Counted from the first letter of the stretch, positions 7,557-16,042 are shown. The stretch: DNA of 24,917 nt from Chloroflexi bacterium UBA4730 (GCA_002404155.1 DHJC01000018.1:1-24917); one strand, 5' to 3'. Made by a program: numbers and translations. Notes: generated by a model not told the origin, from the letters alone.

Positions 7557-7848
7557 CCCGCCTGCCTGTGTGGATAAGCGACCGTACCCTGTGGATAAGA
7601 GCAGGTAATCGTGGACAACTGACCCTTTAAGGTGTCGCGGACGGCTCGGCCTGTAGCATTTCCAGACATAGCCAAACTGGCTGTCCCGGGCCGTCCGCCG
7701 CGCATCCCCGGACCGTCCACCGAACGGAAAGCGCTCTCGACGAACGCTGCACGGGCCAAACGGCACGATGGGTCATAGTCCACAGCACGACTACGGCGAC
7801 TGGCGTTCTAATCGATCTTGTTCGGACGAGGACGTGGAGGGGGGACTG
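7557..7848 (+). other. oriC: Putative chromosomal origin (oriC) with DnaA boxes
   Basis: The 292-nt dnaA-dnaN gap holds two perfect consensus DnaA boxes, TGTGGATAA at 7569-7577 and 7590-7598, plus a weaker CGTGGACAA at 7610-7618. All three have one orientation and are spaced 21 and 20 bp, that is, two helical turns. A weaker inverse match, TAGTCCACA, lies at 7776-7784. TAGCAT at 7654-7659 could be a -10 for dnaN. The location matches origins of many Gram-positive and Chloroflexota-like bacteria. No obvious AT-rich unwinding element stands out. Confidence 0.75.
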
Positions 7849-8973
7849 TTGAAGGTCAGCTGTCTACAAGAGAACCTCGCGCGCGGTCTTTCGATCGTGG
7901 GCCGCGGGGTTTCCACGCGAGGGACCCTCCCGATCCTGAGCAACGTCCTGGTCAAGACCGACGGCGGTCGCCTCAAGCTCACCGCCACGAACCTCGAGAT
8001 CGGCGTGAACTGCTGGGTCCCGGCGAAGATCGAGGATGAGGGTGCGATCACCGTGCCGGCAAAGCTCTTCACCGACTTCGTGAACTCGCTGCCGCCGGGT
8101 CCGATCGAGATCGCGCTCAACGTGCGCACCAAGACCGTTCATCTGAAGAGTGCGACCACCGAAGCCAACATGAAGGGCCTCGACGCGGAGGAGTTTCCGA
8201 TCATCCCGGCGATCCCGGATAAGCCGACGACGCGGATGGCACAGACCGTGCTCCGGCGGATGATCAACGAAGTCGCGTTCGTCGCGGCGACCGATGACTC
8301 GCGCCCAGTGCTGACCGGCGTGCTCACGACGTTCGACGGCAGCGAGGTCACGATGGCTGCCGCAGATCCGTACCGGCTCTCCGTACGGCGCGCGCCGCTC
8401 TTGGTGAAGGTCGAGCCAAAGGTCGAGATCATCATCCCGGCGCGGAGCCTGTTCGAGGTCGCGCGGATCGTCGACGATTCCGACGCGCCAGTCGACATCC
8501 TCGTGACGCCGAATGGGAGCCAGGTCATCTTCCACACGGAGGAGGCCGATCTGGTCTCCCGGATCATCGAGGGCCAGTTCCCGAACTATCGCCAGGTCAT
8601 CCCGACAAGCCACGCGACGAAGGTCACGGTCTCGCGCGATGAGCTACTCAAGGCGACGAAGCTGGCGTCGTATTTCGCCCGCGATGCCGCGAACATCGTG
8701 CGGTTCGCCGTCGACCCGTCTCAGGAGGTCCCGCTCGTCGTGAGCGCGACCGCCGCCGAGGTCGGCGACAACACGTCGCGGGTGGACGCCACCGTCGAAG
8801 GCCAGGCCACGGGGATCGCATTCAATTCGCGCTTCGTCGCTGACGCGCTCGGCAGCCTTACCGCCTCCGAAGTCACCCTCGAGCTCGGCGGTCCGCTCGC
8901 GCCAGGGGTCGTACGGATCGTCGGTGACGACAGCTACCTCCACGTGGTCATGCCCCTCAGAATCCCCAGCTGA
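7849..8973 (+). CDS. dnaN: DNA polymerase III sliding clamp (beta subunit)
   Basis: A 374-residue ring-forming clamp that tethers the replicative polymerase. The conserved N-terminus (KVSCLQENLARGLSIVGR) and internal conserved stretches such as RGTLPILSNVLV and DSRPVLTGVL fit the three-domain clamp fold. The C-terminus, HVVMPLRI, matches the family ending. Start: the frame opens at an ATG (7768) inside the origin region, but homologues begin at the Lys-Val-Ser site. A TTG at 7849 gives that start with an excellent ribosome site, GGAGG (7836-7840), 8 nt upstream. TTG 7849 is therefore chosen. recF follows at once. Confidence 0.96.
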   Translation: MKVSCLQENLARGLSIVGRGVSTRGTLPILSNVLVKTDGGRLKLTATNLEIGVNCWVPAKIEDEGAITVPAKLFTDFVNSLPPGPIEIALNVRTKTVHLKSATTEANMKGLDAEEFPIIPAIPDKPTTRMAQTVLRRMINEVAFVAATDDSRPVLTGVLTTFDGSEVTMAAADPYRLSVRRAPLLVKVEPKVEIIIPARSLFEVARIVDDSDAPVDILVTPNGSQVIFHTEEADLVSRIIEGQFPNYRQVIPTSHATKVTVSRDELLKATKLASYFARDAANIVRFAVDPSQEVPLVVSATAAEVGDNTSRVDATVEGQATGIAFNSRFVADALGSLTASEVTLELGGPLAPGVVRIVGDDSYLHVVMPLRIPS

Positions 8974-9032
8974 ACGTGCGGCCAGGTCGGCTTAGCCGGC
9001 GATGGCCGAGCCCCAGAAGACTGGACGAAAAC

Positions 9033-10196
9033 GTGCGCGTGACCCGATTGCTCATCGAGGACTTCCGGAACTACGCCCGTGCGGAGCGCACCATCGCGTC
9101 GGCCGTCACGGCCCTCGTGGGCCGCAACGGGGCCGGCAAGACGAACGTGCTCGAGGCGATCCATCTCATCGCCCGCGGTGATTCGCCGCGGGCCCGCGAC
9201 GACACGGAGCTCGTGCGCTGGGGCGCGAACACCGCTCGTGTCTCCGCTCGCGTCGAGCGCATCGACGATGCGCGCACGGTCGACGTCGTCTTGTTCTCGC
9301 CGCCCGCGGGCGAGCGCCGCCGCCCGCGCCGGTACCTCCTGGACGGTGCCGGGAAGCGCGCCGACGAAGCGATCGGCGAGCTTGCGGTCGTGTCTTTCTT
9401 CCCCGAGGACGTGCAGCTGCTCGCCGAGGCGCCGAGCGCACGCCGCCGCTACCTCGATTCGATGGTCGCCCAGGTGTACCGGCGGCACCGTTCCGAAACC
9501 CGCGAGTATCAGCGCATCCTGGAGCAGCGCAATTCGTTGTTGCGCGCGCTCCGAAGCGACGTGCGGCCAAGCGCCCTTGAATCAGGCTCGGCCGGGGCCG
9601 GCGAAGCCGGGCCCGGCCGCACGATGGAACTCAGCTTCTGGGACGCGGAGCTCGTTCGGCTGGCCGCGTCGATCTCACTCCGCCGGCTCGAGGCCGTACG
9701 CGAGCTCGTAGCGCCGTTCCGCGAGGCCGCCACCCGGTTCAGCGGCGCCGACTCGCTCTCGCTCGCGTACGCCGCGCAGGTCGAGGGCGACACGATCGCC
9801 GAGCGCGCGACCGCGTACCAGGCGCTCATCGGCCAAAAGCGGGATCGCGAGCTGTGGCAGGGCACGACCCTGGTCGGGCCGCACCGCGAGGATCTTGCGG
9901 TGAGCGCACACGGCCGGGCGCTTCCAACCTTCGCATCGCGTGGCGAGCAGCGGAGCGCCGTGCTGTCGCTGAAGCTGGCCGAGGCCGCCTGGATCCGCGA
10001 TCGCGTCGGAGAGCTGCCGGTGTTCTTGCTCGACGACGTGCTCAGCGAGCTCGATCCCGGCCGGCGTGACGCGCTCGTTGACGCGCTGCCCGAGGACGCG
10101 CAGACCGTGTTGACCGCGGCGTTCGAGGCGGGCATCCCCGAGCGGCTCATCGAGCGAGCCGACGTGCTGTGGGTGAAGGATGGCGCGATCGCGTGA
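9033..10196 (+). CDS. recF: DNA replication and repair protein RecF
   Basis: A 387-residue SMC-like ATPase that helps load RecA at gapped DNA. Walker A GRNGAGKT is at 30-37, the ABC-type signature SRGEQ at 302-306 and Walker B LLDDVLSELD at 332-341. The GTG at 9033 gives the usual RecF beginning (VTRLLIEDFRNY). The frame is open from a GTG at 8976, two bases after dnaN, which would add 19 Arg-rich residues and is less likely. A small Gly/Ala-rich insert lies around residues 180-196. The 3' end overlaps the next gene by GTGA. Position after dnaN is the classic order. Confidence 0.95.
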   Translation: MRVTRLLIEDFRNYARAERTIASAVTALVGRNGAGKTNVLEAIHLIARGDSPRARDDTELVRWGANTARVSARVERIDDARTVDVVLFSPPAGERRRPRRYLLDGAGKRADEAIGELAVVSFFPEDVQLLAEAPSARRRYLDSMVAQVYRRHRSETREYQRILEQRNSLLRALRSDVRPSALESGSAGAGEAGPGRTMELSFWDAELVRLAASISLRRLEAVRELVAPFREAATRFSGADSLSLAYAAQVEGDTIAERATAYQALIGQKRDRELWQGTTLVGPHREDLAVSAHGRALPTFASRGEQRSAVLSLKLAEAAWIRDRVGELPVFLLDDVLSELDPGRRDALVDALPEDAQTVLTAAFEAGIPERLIERADVLWVKDGAIA

Positions 10197-10516
10197 GGCC
10201 GATCGGCGGCGCGATCGACCGAGCACTCCGCAAGCTCGGGCTCGACCGTGATGTCGCGCGGGTGTCCGCGATCGACGCCTGGCCGGAGGTGGCGCTGGAG
10301 GTCCTCGGGCGGGACGCGGGCGTGACCCGCGCGGTCGGACTGAGCGACCGCGCGCTCGTCGTGAGCGTCCCTGATGCGACGTGGTCCGGCGAGATCCGGC
10401 TCCGCGAGGCAGAGTTGCTCCAGGCCATCGCCCGCCGGATCACGACGGACCTCAAGCACATTCGCGCGGTGCCGGCCGCGTCTGGACGAGGCCCTGACCG
10501 GCCGAGCGACGCCTGA
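10193..10516 (+). CDS. dciA: DUF721/DciA-like protein, probable helicase operator
   Basis: A 107-residue protein of the DUF721 family. The family core is visible: an N-terminal helix (AIDRALRKLGL), the A-W-P-E-V segment around residues 30-34, and a strand-rich half (LVVSVPDATWSGEIRLREAELLQAI). DciA proteins interact with the replicative helicase DnaB in bacteria lacking DnaC/DnaI, and DUF721 genes often follow recF. The GTG at 10193 overlaps the recF stop (GTGA) and is preferred to an upstream GTG at 10169. The extreme C-terminus is Arg/Pro/Gly-rich. Function is inferred from family and position. Confidence 0.8.
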   Translation: MRPIGGAIDRALRKLGLDRDVARVSAIDAWPEVALEVLGRDAGVTRAVGLSDRALVVSVPDATWSGEIRLREAELLQAIARRITTDLKHIRAVPAASGRGPDRPSDA

Positions 10517-10540
10517 CGCGGTCTGGTCCGGCATCGGCGT

Positions 10541-10611
10541 GATCGGGCTCACCGGCATCACCACTGAACAAGCACCTCCACGTCGTCGTTCGGCGCGGTG
10601 ATGAGCCGATC
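10541..10611. repeat. Imperfect inverted repeat in the dciA downstream gap
   Basis: GATCGGGCTCACCG (10541-10554) is matched, with bulges, by CGGTGATGAGCCGATC (10596-10611), leaving a loop of about 41 nt. It lies in the 137-nt gap between dciA and the next gene. It could be a structured 3' end or an operator. High GC makes chance a real possibility. No other gene is seen in this gap. Confidence 0.3.
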
Positions 10612-10638
10612 GATCCGAGCGGTCGGCTCCCACACTCC

Positions 10639-10644
10639 TAGACT
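10639..10644 (+). promoter_or_regulatory. Putative leaderless -10 (TAGACT)
   Basis: TAGACT ends 9 nt before the GTG at 10654, and no Shine-Dalgarno precedes that GTG. Transcription would then start at or just before the start codon. No clear -35 is seen. Confidence 0.35.
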
Positions 10645-10653
10645 TCCGCCCTG

Positions 10654-12732
10654 GTGAGGCAGACCGGCTTTTCCACGAAGGTCGGATCGACCACTGAGAT
10701 CCGAGCGGGCTCCGACGTCGTCGTCGTGAGCGAGCCGACCCTCAGCGCGACCCTGCGGACGAAGGGCCGGTTCTACTTCCTGTGCGAGGTCGCGCCGCAG
10801 GGAATGACCGGTGCGGACATCGCGCGCGAGGTCGCCGACCTGACACGCGAGCAGTACGAGTACGACCTCTCGGCGGGGATCGAGGGCGCGATCCGCAAGG
10901 CCCTGCGCGACGCCAACCGCCGCGCTGCGCACCGGCTGCGCGACCAGCATGGCCGCGTGGCGCTCCACGCTGCCTGCGCCGTGCTCGTCAACAACGAGCT
11001 GTACGCCGCGCGCATCGGGCAGGCCCAGATCTTCCTGGTCCGTCGCGCCCGCCTATTCCTTCCAGGCGACGACCCGAACGAGCTCGCGGACTTCGTCCAT
11101 CGCACGACCACGCGACGGGCCGCGTCGCTGGGAAGCGACCCGGATCTGCTACCCGCCGTGTGGAAGCAGACCATCGAGGCGGGGGACACCGTCATCCTTG
11201 CCGGCGGTAACGCGATCGCCGCCCTCGGCGCGGACGCCCTACTCAATGCCGCCGTCACGCTGCATCCACGCGCGGCCGCCGAGCACCTACACAACCGGTT
11301 CATGGCCGAAGGTGGCTCAGGCAGCGACAGCATCCTGTTCATCGAGGTCTCGCCCGCGACGAGCGCCGCGCCACGCCTCGCGTCCGCGCCCGAGCCAAGC
11401 CGCCCCCCCGAGGAGGTCCTCGTCGCCGAGACGATCCGGCATCGGCTCGACGTCATCTGGCGCCACCGGCCCCGCATCGGCCGCGCCGTCGGCGCCGTTG
11501 CCGCACCGGCGGCGGGCGCGATCGGCAAGAGTCTTGCGATCGGCCTCGAGCTCATGCCGCACCGCACGCCGACGCTCAGCCGCTCGATGCAGACGGCGCG
11601 CGAGCGGAGCGCGCGTCAGCAGCGCCTCATCAGCCTCCTTGCGCTCGCGTTGCTCGGCGTCTCGATCGTCATCGGCGTCGTCGTCGTTCGCGACTACCAG
11701 GCGAACGACGTCGTCGCGATCTACAACCTCGCGGTCCTCTCCGTCCAGAACGACCTCGATTCCGCGCAATCGTTCCTCGACCGTAAGCCGAACCCGGATC
11801 AGGATCGCGCGCGCCAGAGGCTCGATTCGGCGCGCGCGCATCTGGGCGACGCCTCCGCCTCGCCCGCCGCCAATACGGCCCAGCTGTCGACGTTGAGCGC
11901 GCGCGCCGATGCGATCTTCGATCGGCTGAACGACGTGCTCATCGATCTCTCCACCATGGTCTCCGGCGCGAAGGCCGCGAGCTTCGCCCAGACCCAGTTC
12001 GGGCTGTACGTCGCCGATCCCGGTAGCGGGCGGCTATGGCGCGTGTTCGAGCAGCCGCCGGGCACGACGATCGCGGGCGCGGTGCTGGAGAAGGGCAAGG
12101 TCGGGGTCGCGACGCCACAGCTCGTGACATCGGTCGACAACGCCCTCTTCACGATCGACGACCAGAACAAGGTGTGGAAGGCCGAGGGCAACACCGTGTT
12201 CGAGGTCAGCCCCGACGGACGCGACAAGTGGAAGACCGTCGACGGCCTCACGAGTTTCAGCGGGAATCTCTACGTGCTCGACGCGGCATCCGGGCAGATC
12301 TGGCGGCACGAGGAGGATCGCGGCAAGTTCCTCGCGGCCGATCCGGTGCTCGCGCAGACGTTTGCCCCGAACGCGATCACGTCGTTCGCCGTCGACGGGA
12401 GCATCTGGATCACGACCACGGCCGGAGACGTCGGGCTGTTCAAGCGGGTCGGGCTCGCCACGACGGCCACGAAGGCGGACTTCACGATCAAGTGGCTCGG
12501 CGATCCCGTGAAGGCGACGGCGATCCAGGCGATCGACTCGCAGCGGTACATCTACGTCCTCGACGGGCCCGGGCGGCGGCTCGTCCAGCTCACCCGGGAC
12601 GGGCGCGAGATCGCCCGATTCGAGCTCCCGAAGGATCTGCCGCCGGCGACCGCGTTCTTCGTCTCCGAGGGGCTGCACACGGTCTACACCGCGCACGGCT
12701 CCAAGATCGCGGCGACCGATCTCAGTCGGTGA
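10654..12732 (+). CDS. Membrane protein: degenerate PP2C-like domain + external propeller-like domain
   Basis: A 692-residue protein not recognised as a named family. Residues about 1-232 resemble a PPM/PP2C phosphatase in layout: AACAVLVNNELYAARIGQAQIFLVR (106-130, given in two parts: AACAVLVNNELY and AARIGQAQIFLVR) lines up with the GDSRAY region, AGDTVILAGGN (176-186) with the SDG region, and GSDSILFIEV (223-232) with the EDNITVIVY region. Metal-binding GDS is GQA (122-124) and SDG is GGN, so catalysis is probably lost. One transmembrane helix lies at about 325-345. The C-terminal part has a short helical region (350-435) then a run of strand-rich repeats (VADPGSGRLW, YVLDAASGQIW, YVLDGPGRRLV) resembling a beta-propeller outside the cell. 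The GTG start has a leaderless-looking -10. It overlaps the rhomboid gene by GTGA. Confidence 0.7.
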   Translation: MRQTGFSTKVGSTTEIRAGSDVVVVSEPTLSATLRTKGRFYFLCEVAPQGMTGADIAREVADLTREQYEYDLSAGIEGAIRKALRDANRRAAHRLRDQHGRVALHAACAVLVNNELYAARIGQAQIFLVRRARLFLPGDDPNELADFVHRTTTRRAASLGSDPDLLPAVWKQTIEAGDTVILAGGNAIAALGADALLNAAVTLHPRAAAEHLHNRFMAEGGSGSDSILFIEVSPATSAAPRLASAPEPSRPPEEVLVAETIRHRLDVIWRHRPRIGRAVGAVAAPAAGAIGKSLAIGLELMPHRTPTLSRSMQTARERSARQQRLISLLALALLGVSIVIGVVVVRDYQANDVVAIYNLAVLSVQNDLDSAQSFLDRKPNPDQDRARQRLDSARAHLGDASASPAANTAQLSTLSARADAIFDRLNDVLIDLSTMVSGAKAASFAQTQFGLYVADPGSGRLWRVFEQPPGTTIAGAVLEKGKVGVATPQLVTSVDNALFTIDDQNKVWKAEGNTVFEVSPDGRDKWKTVDGLTSFSGNLYVLDAASGQIWRHEEDRGKFLAADPVLAQTFAPNAITSFAVDGSIWITTTAGDVGLFKRVGLATTATKADFTIKWLGDPVKATAIQAIDSQRYIYVLDGPGRRLVQLTRDGREIARFELPKDLPPATAFFVSEGLHTVYTAHGSKIAATDLSR

Positions 12733-13436
12733 TCCCGTTCTCGGACGCCAATCCGACGAAGGGATCGGCCCCGGTCAACCGCCTGCTCCTCTTCGCGAAC
12801 ATCGTCGTGTGGCTCTACATCGTCAGCCTGCAACGGACGCCCGGTGCGCTCGAGGGGTTCTTCGATCGCTACGCCTTCGACTGGTCGCGCTTCACCCACG
12901 ACCTGTCGACGGGTGCCTGGACGGTCGCGACGTTCGTACCGCTCGTCACGCATATGTTCTTGCACGGTGGCTGGCTGCACATCATCGGCAACATGCTCTA
13001 TCTCTGGGTGTTCGGCGACAACATCGAGCATCGGCTCGGCAGCGGCACCTATCTCCTGTTCTATGTCCTGTGCGGGATCGCGGCGGCCGTCGGTCAAGGC
13101 CTCGTAGCGCCCGCGCCGATGCTCGGGGCCTCCGGCGCGATCGCCGGGGTACTCGGCGCGTACCTCGTGCTGTTCCCCGGCGCGCGCATTCGCACGCTCA
13201 TTTTCCTCGGGATCTTCATCACGGTGCTGCAACTGCCCGCACTCATCGTCATCGGCTTCTTCATCGTGATCCAGTTCATCGAAGGATTCGCGTCGCTGCG
13301 TCTGTCGGGCTATCCGGCGACCGAGCAGGTCGCGTACTTCGCGCACATCTTCGGCTTTTTCGCCGGCATCGTGCTGTTGTTCGTGTTGCGTGCTCGCACC
13401 GGCCGGAGCAGCGCGCAGTACGGCAGGTACGGGTAG
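12729..13436 (+). CDS. Rhomboid-family intramembrane serine protease
   Basis: A 235-residue polytopic protease that cleaves transmembrane segments within the membrane. The diagnostic motifs are present: HGGWLHIIGNM with His79, His84 and Asn88, the nucleophile motif GASG with Ser135, and AHIFGFFAG with catalytic His206. About six membrane helices are visible, plus the usual L1 loop before the H-x4-H-x3-N motif. The GTG at 12729 overlaps the stop of the pseudophosphatase-propeller gene (GTGA), so translation is likely coupled. The single-pass protein encoded just upstream is a possible substrate; that is inference from position only. Confidence 0.93.
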   Translation: MIPFSDANPTKGSAPVNRLLLFANIVVWLYIVSLQRTPGALEGFFDRYAFDWSRFTHDLSTGAWTVATFVPLVTHMFLHGGWLHIIGNMLYLWVFGDNIEHRLGSGTYLLFYVLCGIAAAVGQGLVAPAPMLGASGAIAGVLGAYLVLFPGARIRTLIFLGIFITVLQLPALIVIGFFIVIQFIEGFASLRLSGYPATEQVAYFAHIFGFFAGIVLLFVLRARTGRSSAQYGRYG

Positions 13437-13439
13437 CAT
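13434..13439 (+). promoter_or_regulatory. Putative leaderless -10 (TAGCAT)
   Basis: TAGCAT ends 7 nt before the GTG at 13447 and overlaps the rhomboid stop codon. There is no ribosome site before that GTG. This may be an internal leaderless promoter for the DUF151 gene and lysA. Confidence 0.35.
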
Positions 13440-13446
13440 TTTCCCC

Positions 13447-13977
13447 GTGCCCGAGTCATCCGCTCGTTCGGGCGTCGTTCTCTGCACGGTAGAGTCGGTG
13501 CGCGTGCACGTCCTGACCGGGCAGCACGTCGTGCTCCTTCAGCCGAAGGATTCCGACCGCCTCGTCCCCATCTGGATCGGTGCTGACCAGGCGCACAGCA
13601 TCGCGACGCGGATCGCGGGCATCCCGAGCGACCGGCCGCTGACCCACGACCTCATGATGTCGATGCTCGCCGCCGCAGGCGTCGAGATCACCCGCGTCGT
13701 CGTGAAGGATCTCGTCATCGACGCATCGGGCCAGGGCAGCGTCTTCCACGGCAGCGTGTTCCTGCAGGTCGGTGAGCGCGAAGTCGAGATCGACTCGCGG
13801 GCCTCGGACGCGATCGCGCTCGCCGTGCGCTGCGACGCCCGGATCCTCGTCGCCGACACCGTGGTCGACCGCTCGTCGATCGCGGCCTCGGGGGAGGTCG
13901 AGGCGACCGGCGAGCTGGGCGTGTTCCGCCAGTTCATCGAGAGCCTTCCCGATGAGCCGAATCCGGGCAGCGGCTGA
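13447..13977 (+). CDS. DUF151 / bifunctional nuclease family protein
   Basis: A 176-residue protein of the bifunctional nuclease (DNase/RNase, BFN) family. Recognisable family stretches are HVVLLQPKDSDRLVPIWIG (about 27-45), the RPLTHDLMMSML segment (about 61-72), a central strand-rich half (VFLQVGEREVEIDSRASD) and AIALAVRCDARILVAD. Members are small proteins with nuclease activity reported in some systems; a regulatory role is also possible. The GTG at 13447 is preferred to an ATG at 13390 that would overlap the rhomboid gene by 47 nt. Residues 130-176 form the family's variable acidic end. lysA follows within 20 nt. Confidence 0.85.
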   Translation: MPESSARSGVVLCTVESVRVHVLTGQHVVLLQPKDSDRLVPIWIGADQAHSIATRIAGIPSDRPLTHDLMMSMLAAAGVEITRVVVKDLVIDASGQGSVFHGSVFLQVGEREVEIDSRASDAIALAVRCDARILVADTVVDRSSIAASGEVEATGELGVFRQFIESLPDEPNPGSG

Positions 13978-13996
13978 TCCGACCCGCGGAGCCGTC

Positions 13997-15292
13997 GTGA
14001 TCGATCCTGCGATCTGGCCGCTCGGGACGAGCGCCGATCGGCGTGGCCATCTCCGCGTCGGCGGCGTCGATCTGGTCGGGCTCGCTGATCGCCTCGGCAC
14101 GCCGCTCTACGTGTACGACGCGGCCACGATCCGTGAGGCGCACCGCCGCTATCTCGCCGCGTTCGCGCCGATGCGTCCGGTGCGCGTGTCGTACGCCATC
14201 AAGGCGTGCGCGCTGCGCGGGGTCGCCTCCATCCTCGCTCGTGCCGGCGCCGACGCGAGCGCCGCGTCGCTCGGTGAGCTCCTCGCGGCGAAGCGCGCGG
14301 GGTTCCTGCCGGCGCGCACGCAGCTGCACGGGAACGCGAAGACCGACGATGAGCTGCGCGCGGCGCTGCGCCTGGGCGTTGGTCGCATCGTCATCGACGG
14401 AGCCGACGAGATCGACCGGCTGCGGGTACTCGTGGCGCGCCGCGCGCGACCGCAGCCGGTGTGGCTGCGCGTGTCGCCGGGCATCGCGGCGGACACGCAC
14501 CCGCACCTACAGACCGGCACGCTCGACAGCAAGTTCGGCGCGCCCATCGCCGGGGGGGACGCACTGGCCCAGTGCCGCGCCATCGCCGCGACCAAGAACC
14601 TGAGTCTCGTGGGCATCCACGCCCATCTCGGGACCCAGCTGCACGAGGCCGAGCGTTACCGCGAGCTCGGCGAGGCGCTCGTCGCGCTCGCGCGCGACGT
14701 GACCCGCGCGACCGGTGTGCGGCTCAAGGAGATCGGCGTCGGCGGCGGCCTCGCGATCCCGTTGCGGAGCGACGACCCGGTCTTGGACCTCGCGGCCTAC
14801 GCGCGCGCGATCAGTGAGCCGATCCGTGCGGACGAGACCCTGGGCAAGGCGGTGCTGTACCTCGAGCCCGGCCGTTCGCTTGTCGGACGCGCCGGCGTCG
14901 CGGTGTATCGCGTGATCGGCACCAAGCGGGTCACCGGGGTGCGAACGTTCGTCTCCGTCGATGGCGGGATGGGCGACAACATCCGCCCGGCGCTCTATGA
15001 CGCCACGTACACGGCCGCCCTCGCTGGCCGCGCTGCCGCCGCGCCGACGGAGCACGTCGCGATCGCGGGGAAGTACTGCGAGAGCGGGGACCTGCTCATC
15101 CGCGACGTCGCCCTCCCCACGCCGGAGCGCGGCGACGTGCTCGCGATCCCCGCGGCCGGTGCGTACAGCGTCGCGATGGCCTCCAACTACAACCATCACC
15201 CGCGGCCGGCGGTCGCGCTCATCGACGACGGACGGACGAAGGTGATCCGGAAGCGCGAGACCCACGCCGACATCTGGCGCCTCGAGCGGTAA
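13997..15292 (+). CDS. lysA: Diaminopimelate decarboxylase
   Basis: A 431-residue PLP-dependent fold-III decarboxylase converting meso-diaminopimelate to lysine and CO2, the last step of lysine synthesis. Visible motifs: YAIKAC with PLP-binding Lys69, HAHLGTQ, the glycine-rich phosphate-binding GVGGGLAIP, EPGRSLVG, the other-subunit catalytic CESGDLL, and the GAYS-ASNYN end. CESGD favours DAP over ornithine/arginine decarboxylases. GTG 13997 has GGAG 5 nt upstream and gives the normal length; an ATG at 13952 would overlap the DUF151 gene by 26 nt. It converges on the glycosyltransferase gene with an 18-nt gap holding no clear terminator. Confidence 0.94.
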   Translation: MIDPAIWPLGTSADRRGHLRVGGVDLVGLADRLGTPLYVYDAATIREAHRRYLAAFAPMRPVRVSYAIKACALRGVASILARAGADASAASLGELLAAKRAGFLPARTQLHGNAKTDDELRAALRLGVGRIVIDGADEIDRLRVLVARRARPQPVWLRVSPGIAADTHPHLQTGTLDSKFGAPIAGGDALAQCRAIAATKNLSLVGIHAHLGTQLHEAERYRELGEALVALARDVTRATGVRLKEIGVGGGLAIPLRSDDPVLDLAAYARAISEPIRADETLGKAVLYLEPGRSLVGRAGVAVYRVIGTKRVTGVRTFVSVDGGMGDNIRPALYDATYTAALAGRAAAAPTEHVAIAGKYCESGDLLIRDVALPTPERGDVLAIPAAGAYSVAMASNYNHHPRPAVALIDDGRTKVIRKRETHADIWRLER

Positions 15293-15310
15293 CTCGAAAG
15301 GAGCGGAGCG

Positions 15311-16042
15311 TTAGCGAGGGCGCAGCCAGAGCGACAGCCGGAGCAACAGGAGATCGCGGATGGCCTTGACGATCGCCTCCGGCGACGTGCCCTTGGGCTC
15401 ATGGTGCACCCGCGGGTGATGGGGGATCCCAACCTCGCGCATCACGATGCCGTTGGCGCGCAGCGTGATGAGGAGCTCGGGCGAGAAGAACGCGCCGTTC
15501 GAGTGCACGCGGTTGAGCGGCACGCGCGCGAACACGTCGGCCCGGAAGAGCTTGAACGCGCAGTCGACGTCGCGCCAGCCGCCCGAGAAGAGGAGCCTGA
15601 TGACGCGGTTGTACACGCCCGACACGACCAGGTGCCGCCACGGGTAGGCCAGCTGCAGCCGGTACCCGATGACCGCATCGACGCCGGGCCCGAGCGCGCC
15701 GATCAGCTTGTCGAAGTCGGCGACGTCGAACTGCTGATCTCCGTCGGTGAAGAACACGAACGGCTGGGTGGCGCTCATCAGCCCCGCGCGCACGGCACCG
15801 CCGTACCCGCGCCCGGGCCGGTGATGGAGGACCTTCACCCGCGGATCCGCCCGGGCGAGGGCGTCCGCGATCGCACCGGTGCGATCGCTGCTGCCGTCGT
15901 CCACGATCGTCACCTCGACCCAGTCGGCGTACATCGGCAGGACCGCGAGGGCCCGCGCGACCATCGGCTCGATGTTCAGCTCTTCGTCGCGCGCCGGGAA
16001 AAAGAAGGACAGGCCCGACAGGTGTTCGGTCACAGGCGGCAC
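15311..16042 (-). CDS. Family 2 glycosyltransferase, polyprenyl-phosphate sugar synthase-like
   Basis: A 243-residue GT-A fold glycosyltransferase of the dolichyl-phosphate mannose/glucose synthase type. It shows the nucleotide-binding PARDEELNIEP start (16-26), VDDGSSDRT (47-55), the metal-binding TDGDQQFD (99-106) and the acceptor-side DVDCAFKLFR (158-167), followed by IPHHPRVHHEP. Such enzymes move a sugar from an NDP-sugar to a polyprenyl phosphate on the cytoplasmic face. There is no membrane tail or GtrA domain. Mannose specificity is not proven. The GTG at 16042 is 20 nt from the divergent GT-C gene; a second GTG at 16033 is also possible. It would supply the lipid-linked donor used by GT-C enzymes. 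Confidence 0.88.
   Translation of the reverse strand: MPPVTEHLSGLSFFFPARDEELNIEPMVARALAVLPMYADWVEVTIVDDGSSDRTGAIADALARADPRVKVLHHRPGRGYGGAVRAGLMSATQPFVFFTDGDQQFDVADFDKLIGALGPGVDAVIGYRLQLAYPWRHLVVSGVYNRVIRLLFSGGWRDVDCAFKLFRADVFARVPLNRVHSNGAFFSPELLITLRANGIVMREVGIPHHPRVHHEPKGTSPEAIVKAIRDLLLLRLSLWLRPR

Noticed and set aside
7768..7848. N-terminal extension of dnaN from ATG 7768
   Set aside because: The clamp normally begins at the Lys-Val-Ser site; TTG 7849 has an excellent ribosome site.
15293..15310. Possible terminator between lysA and the convergent GT2 gene
   Set aside because: Only 18 nt with no stem and no T-tract.
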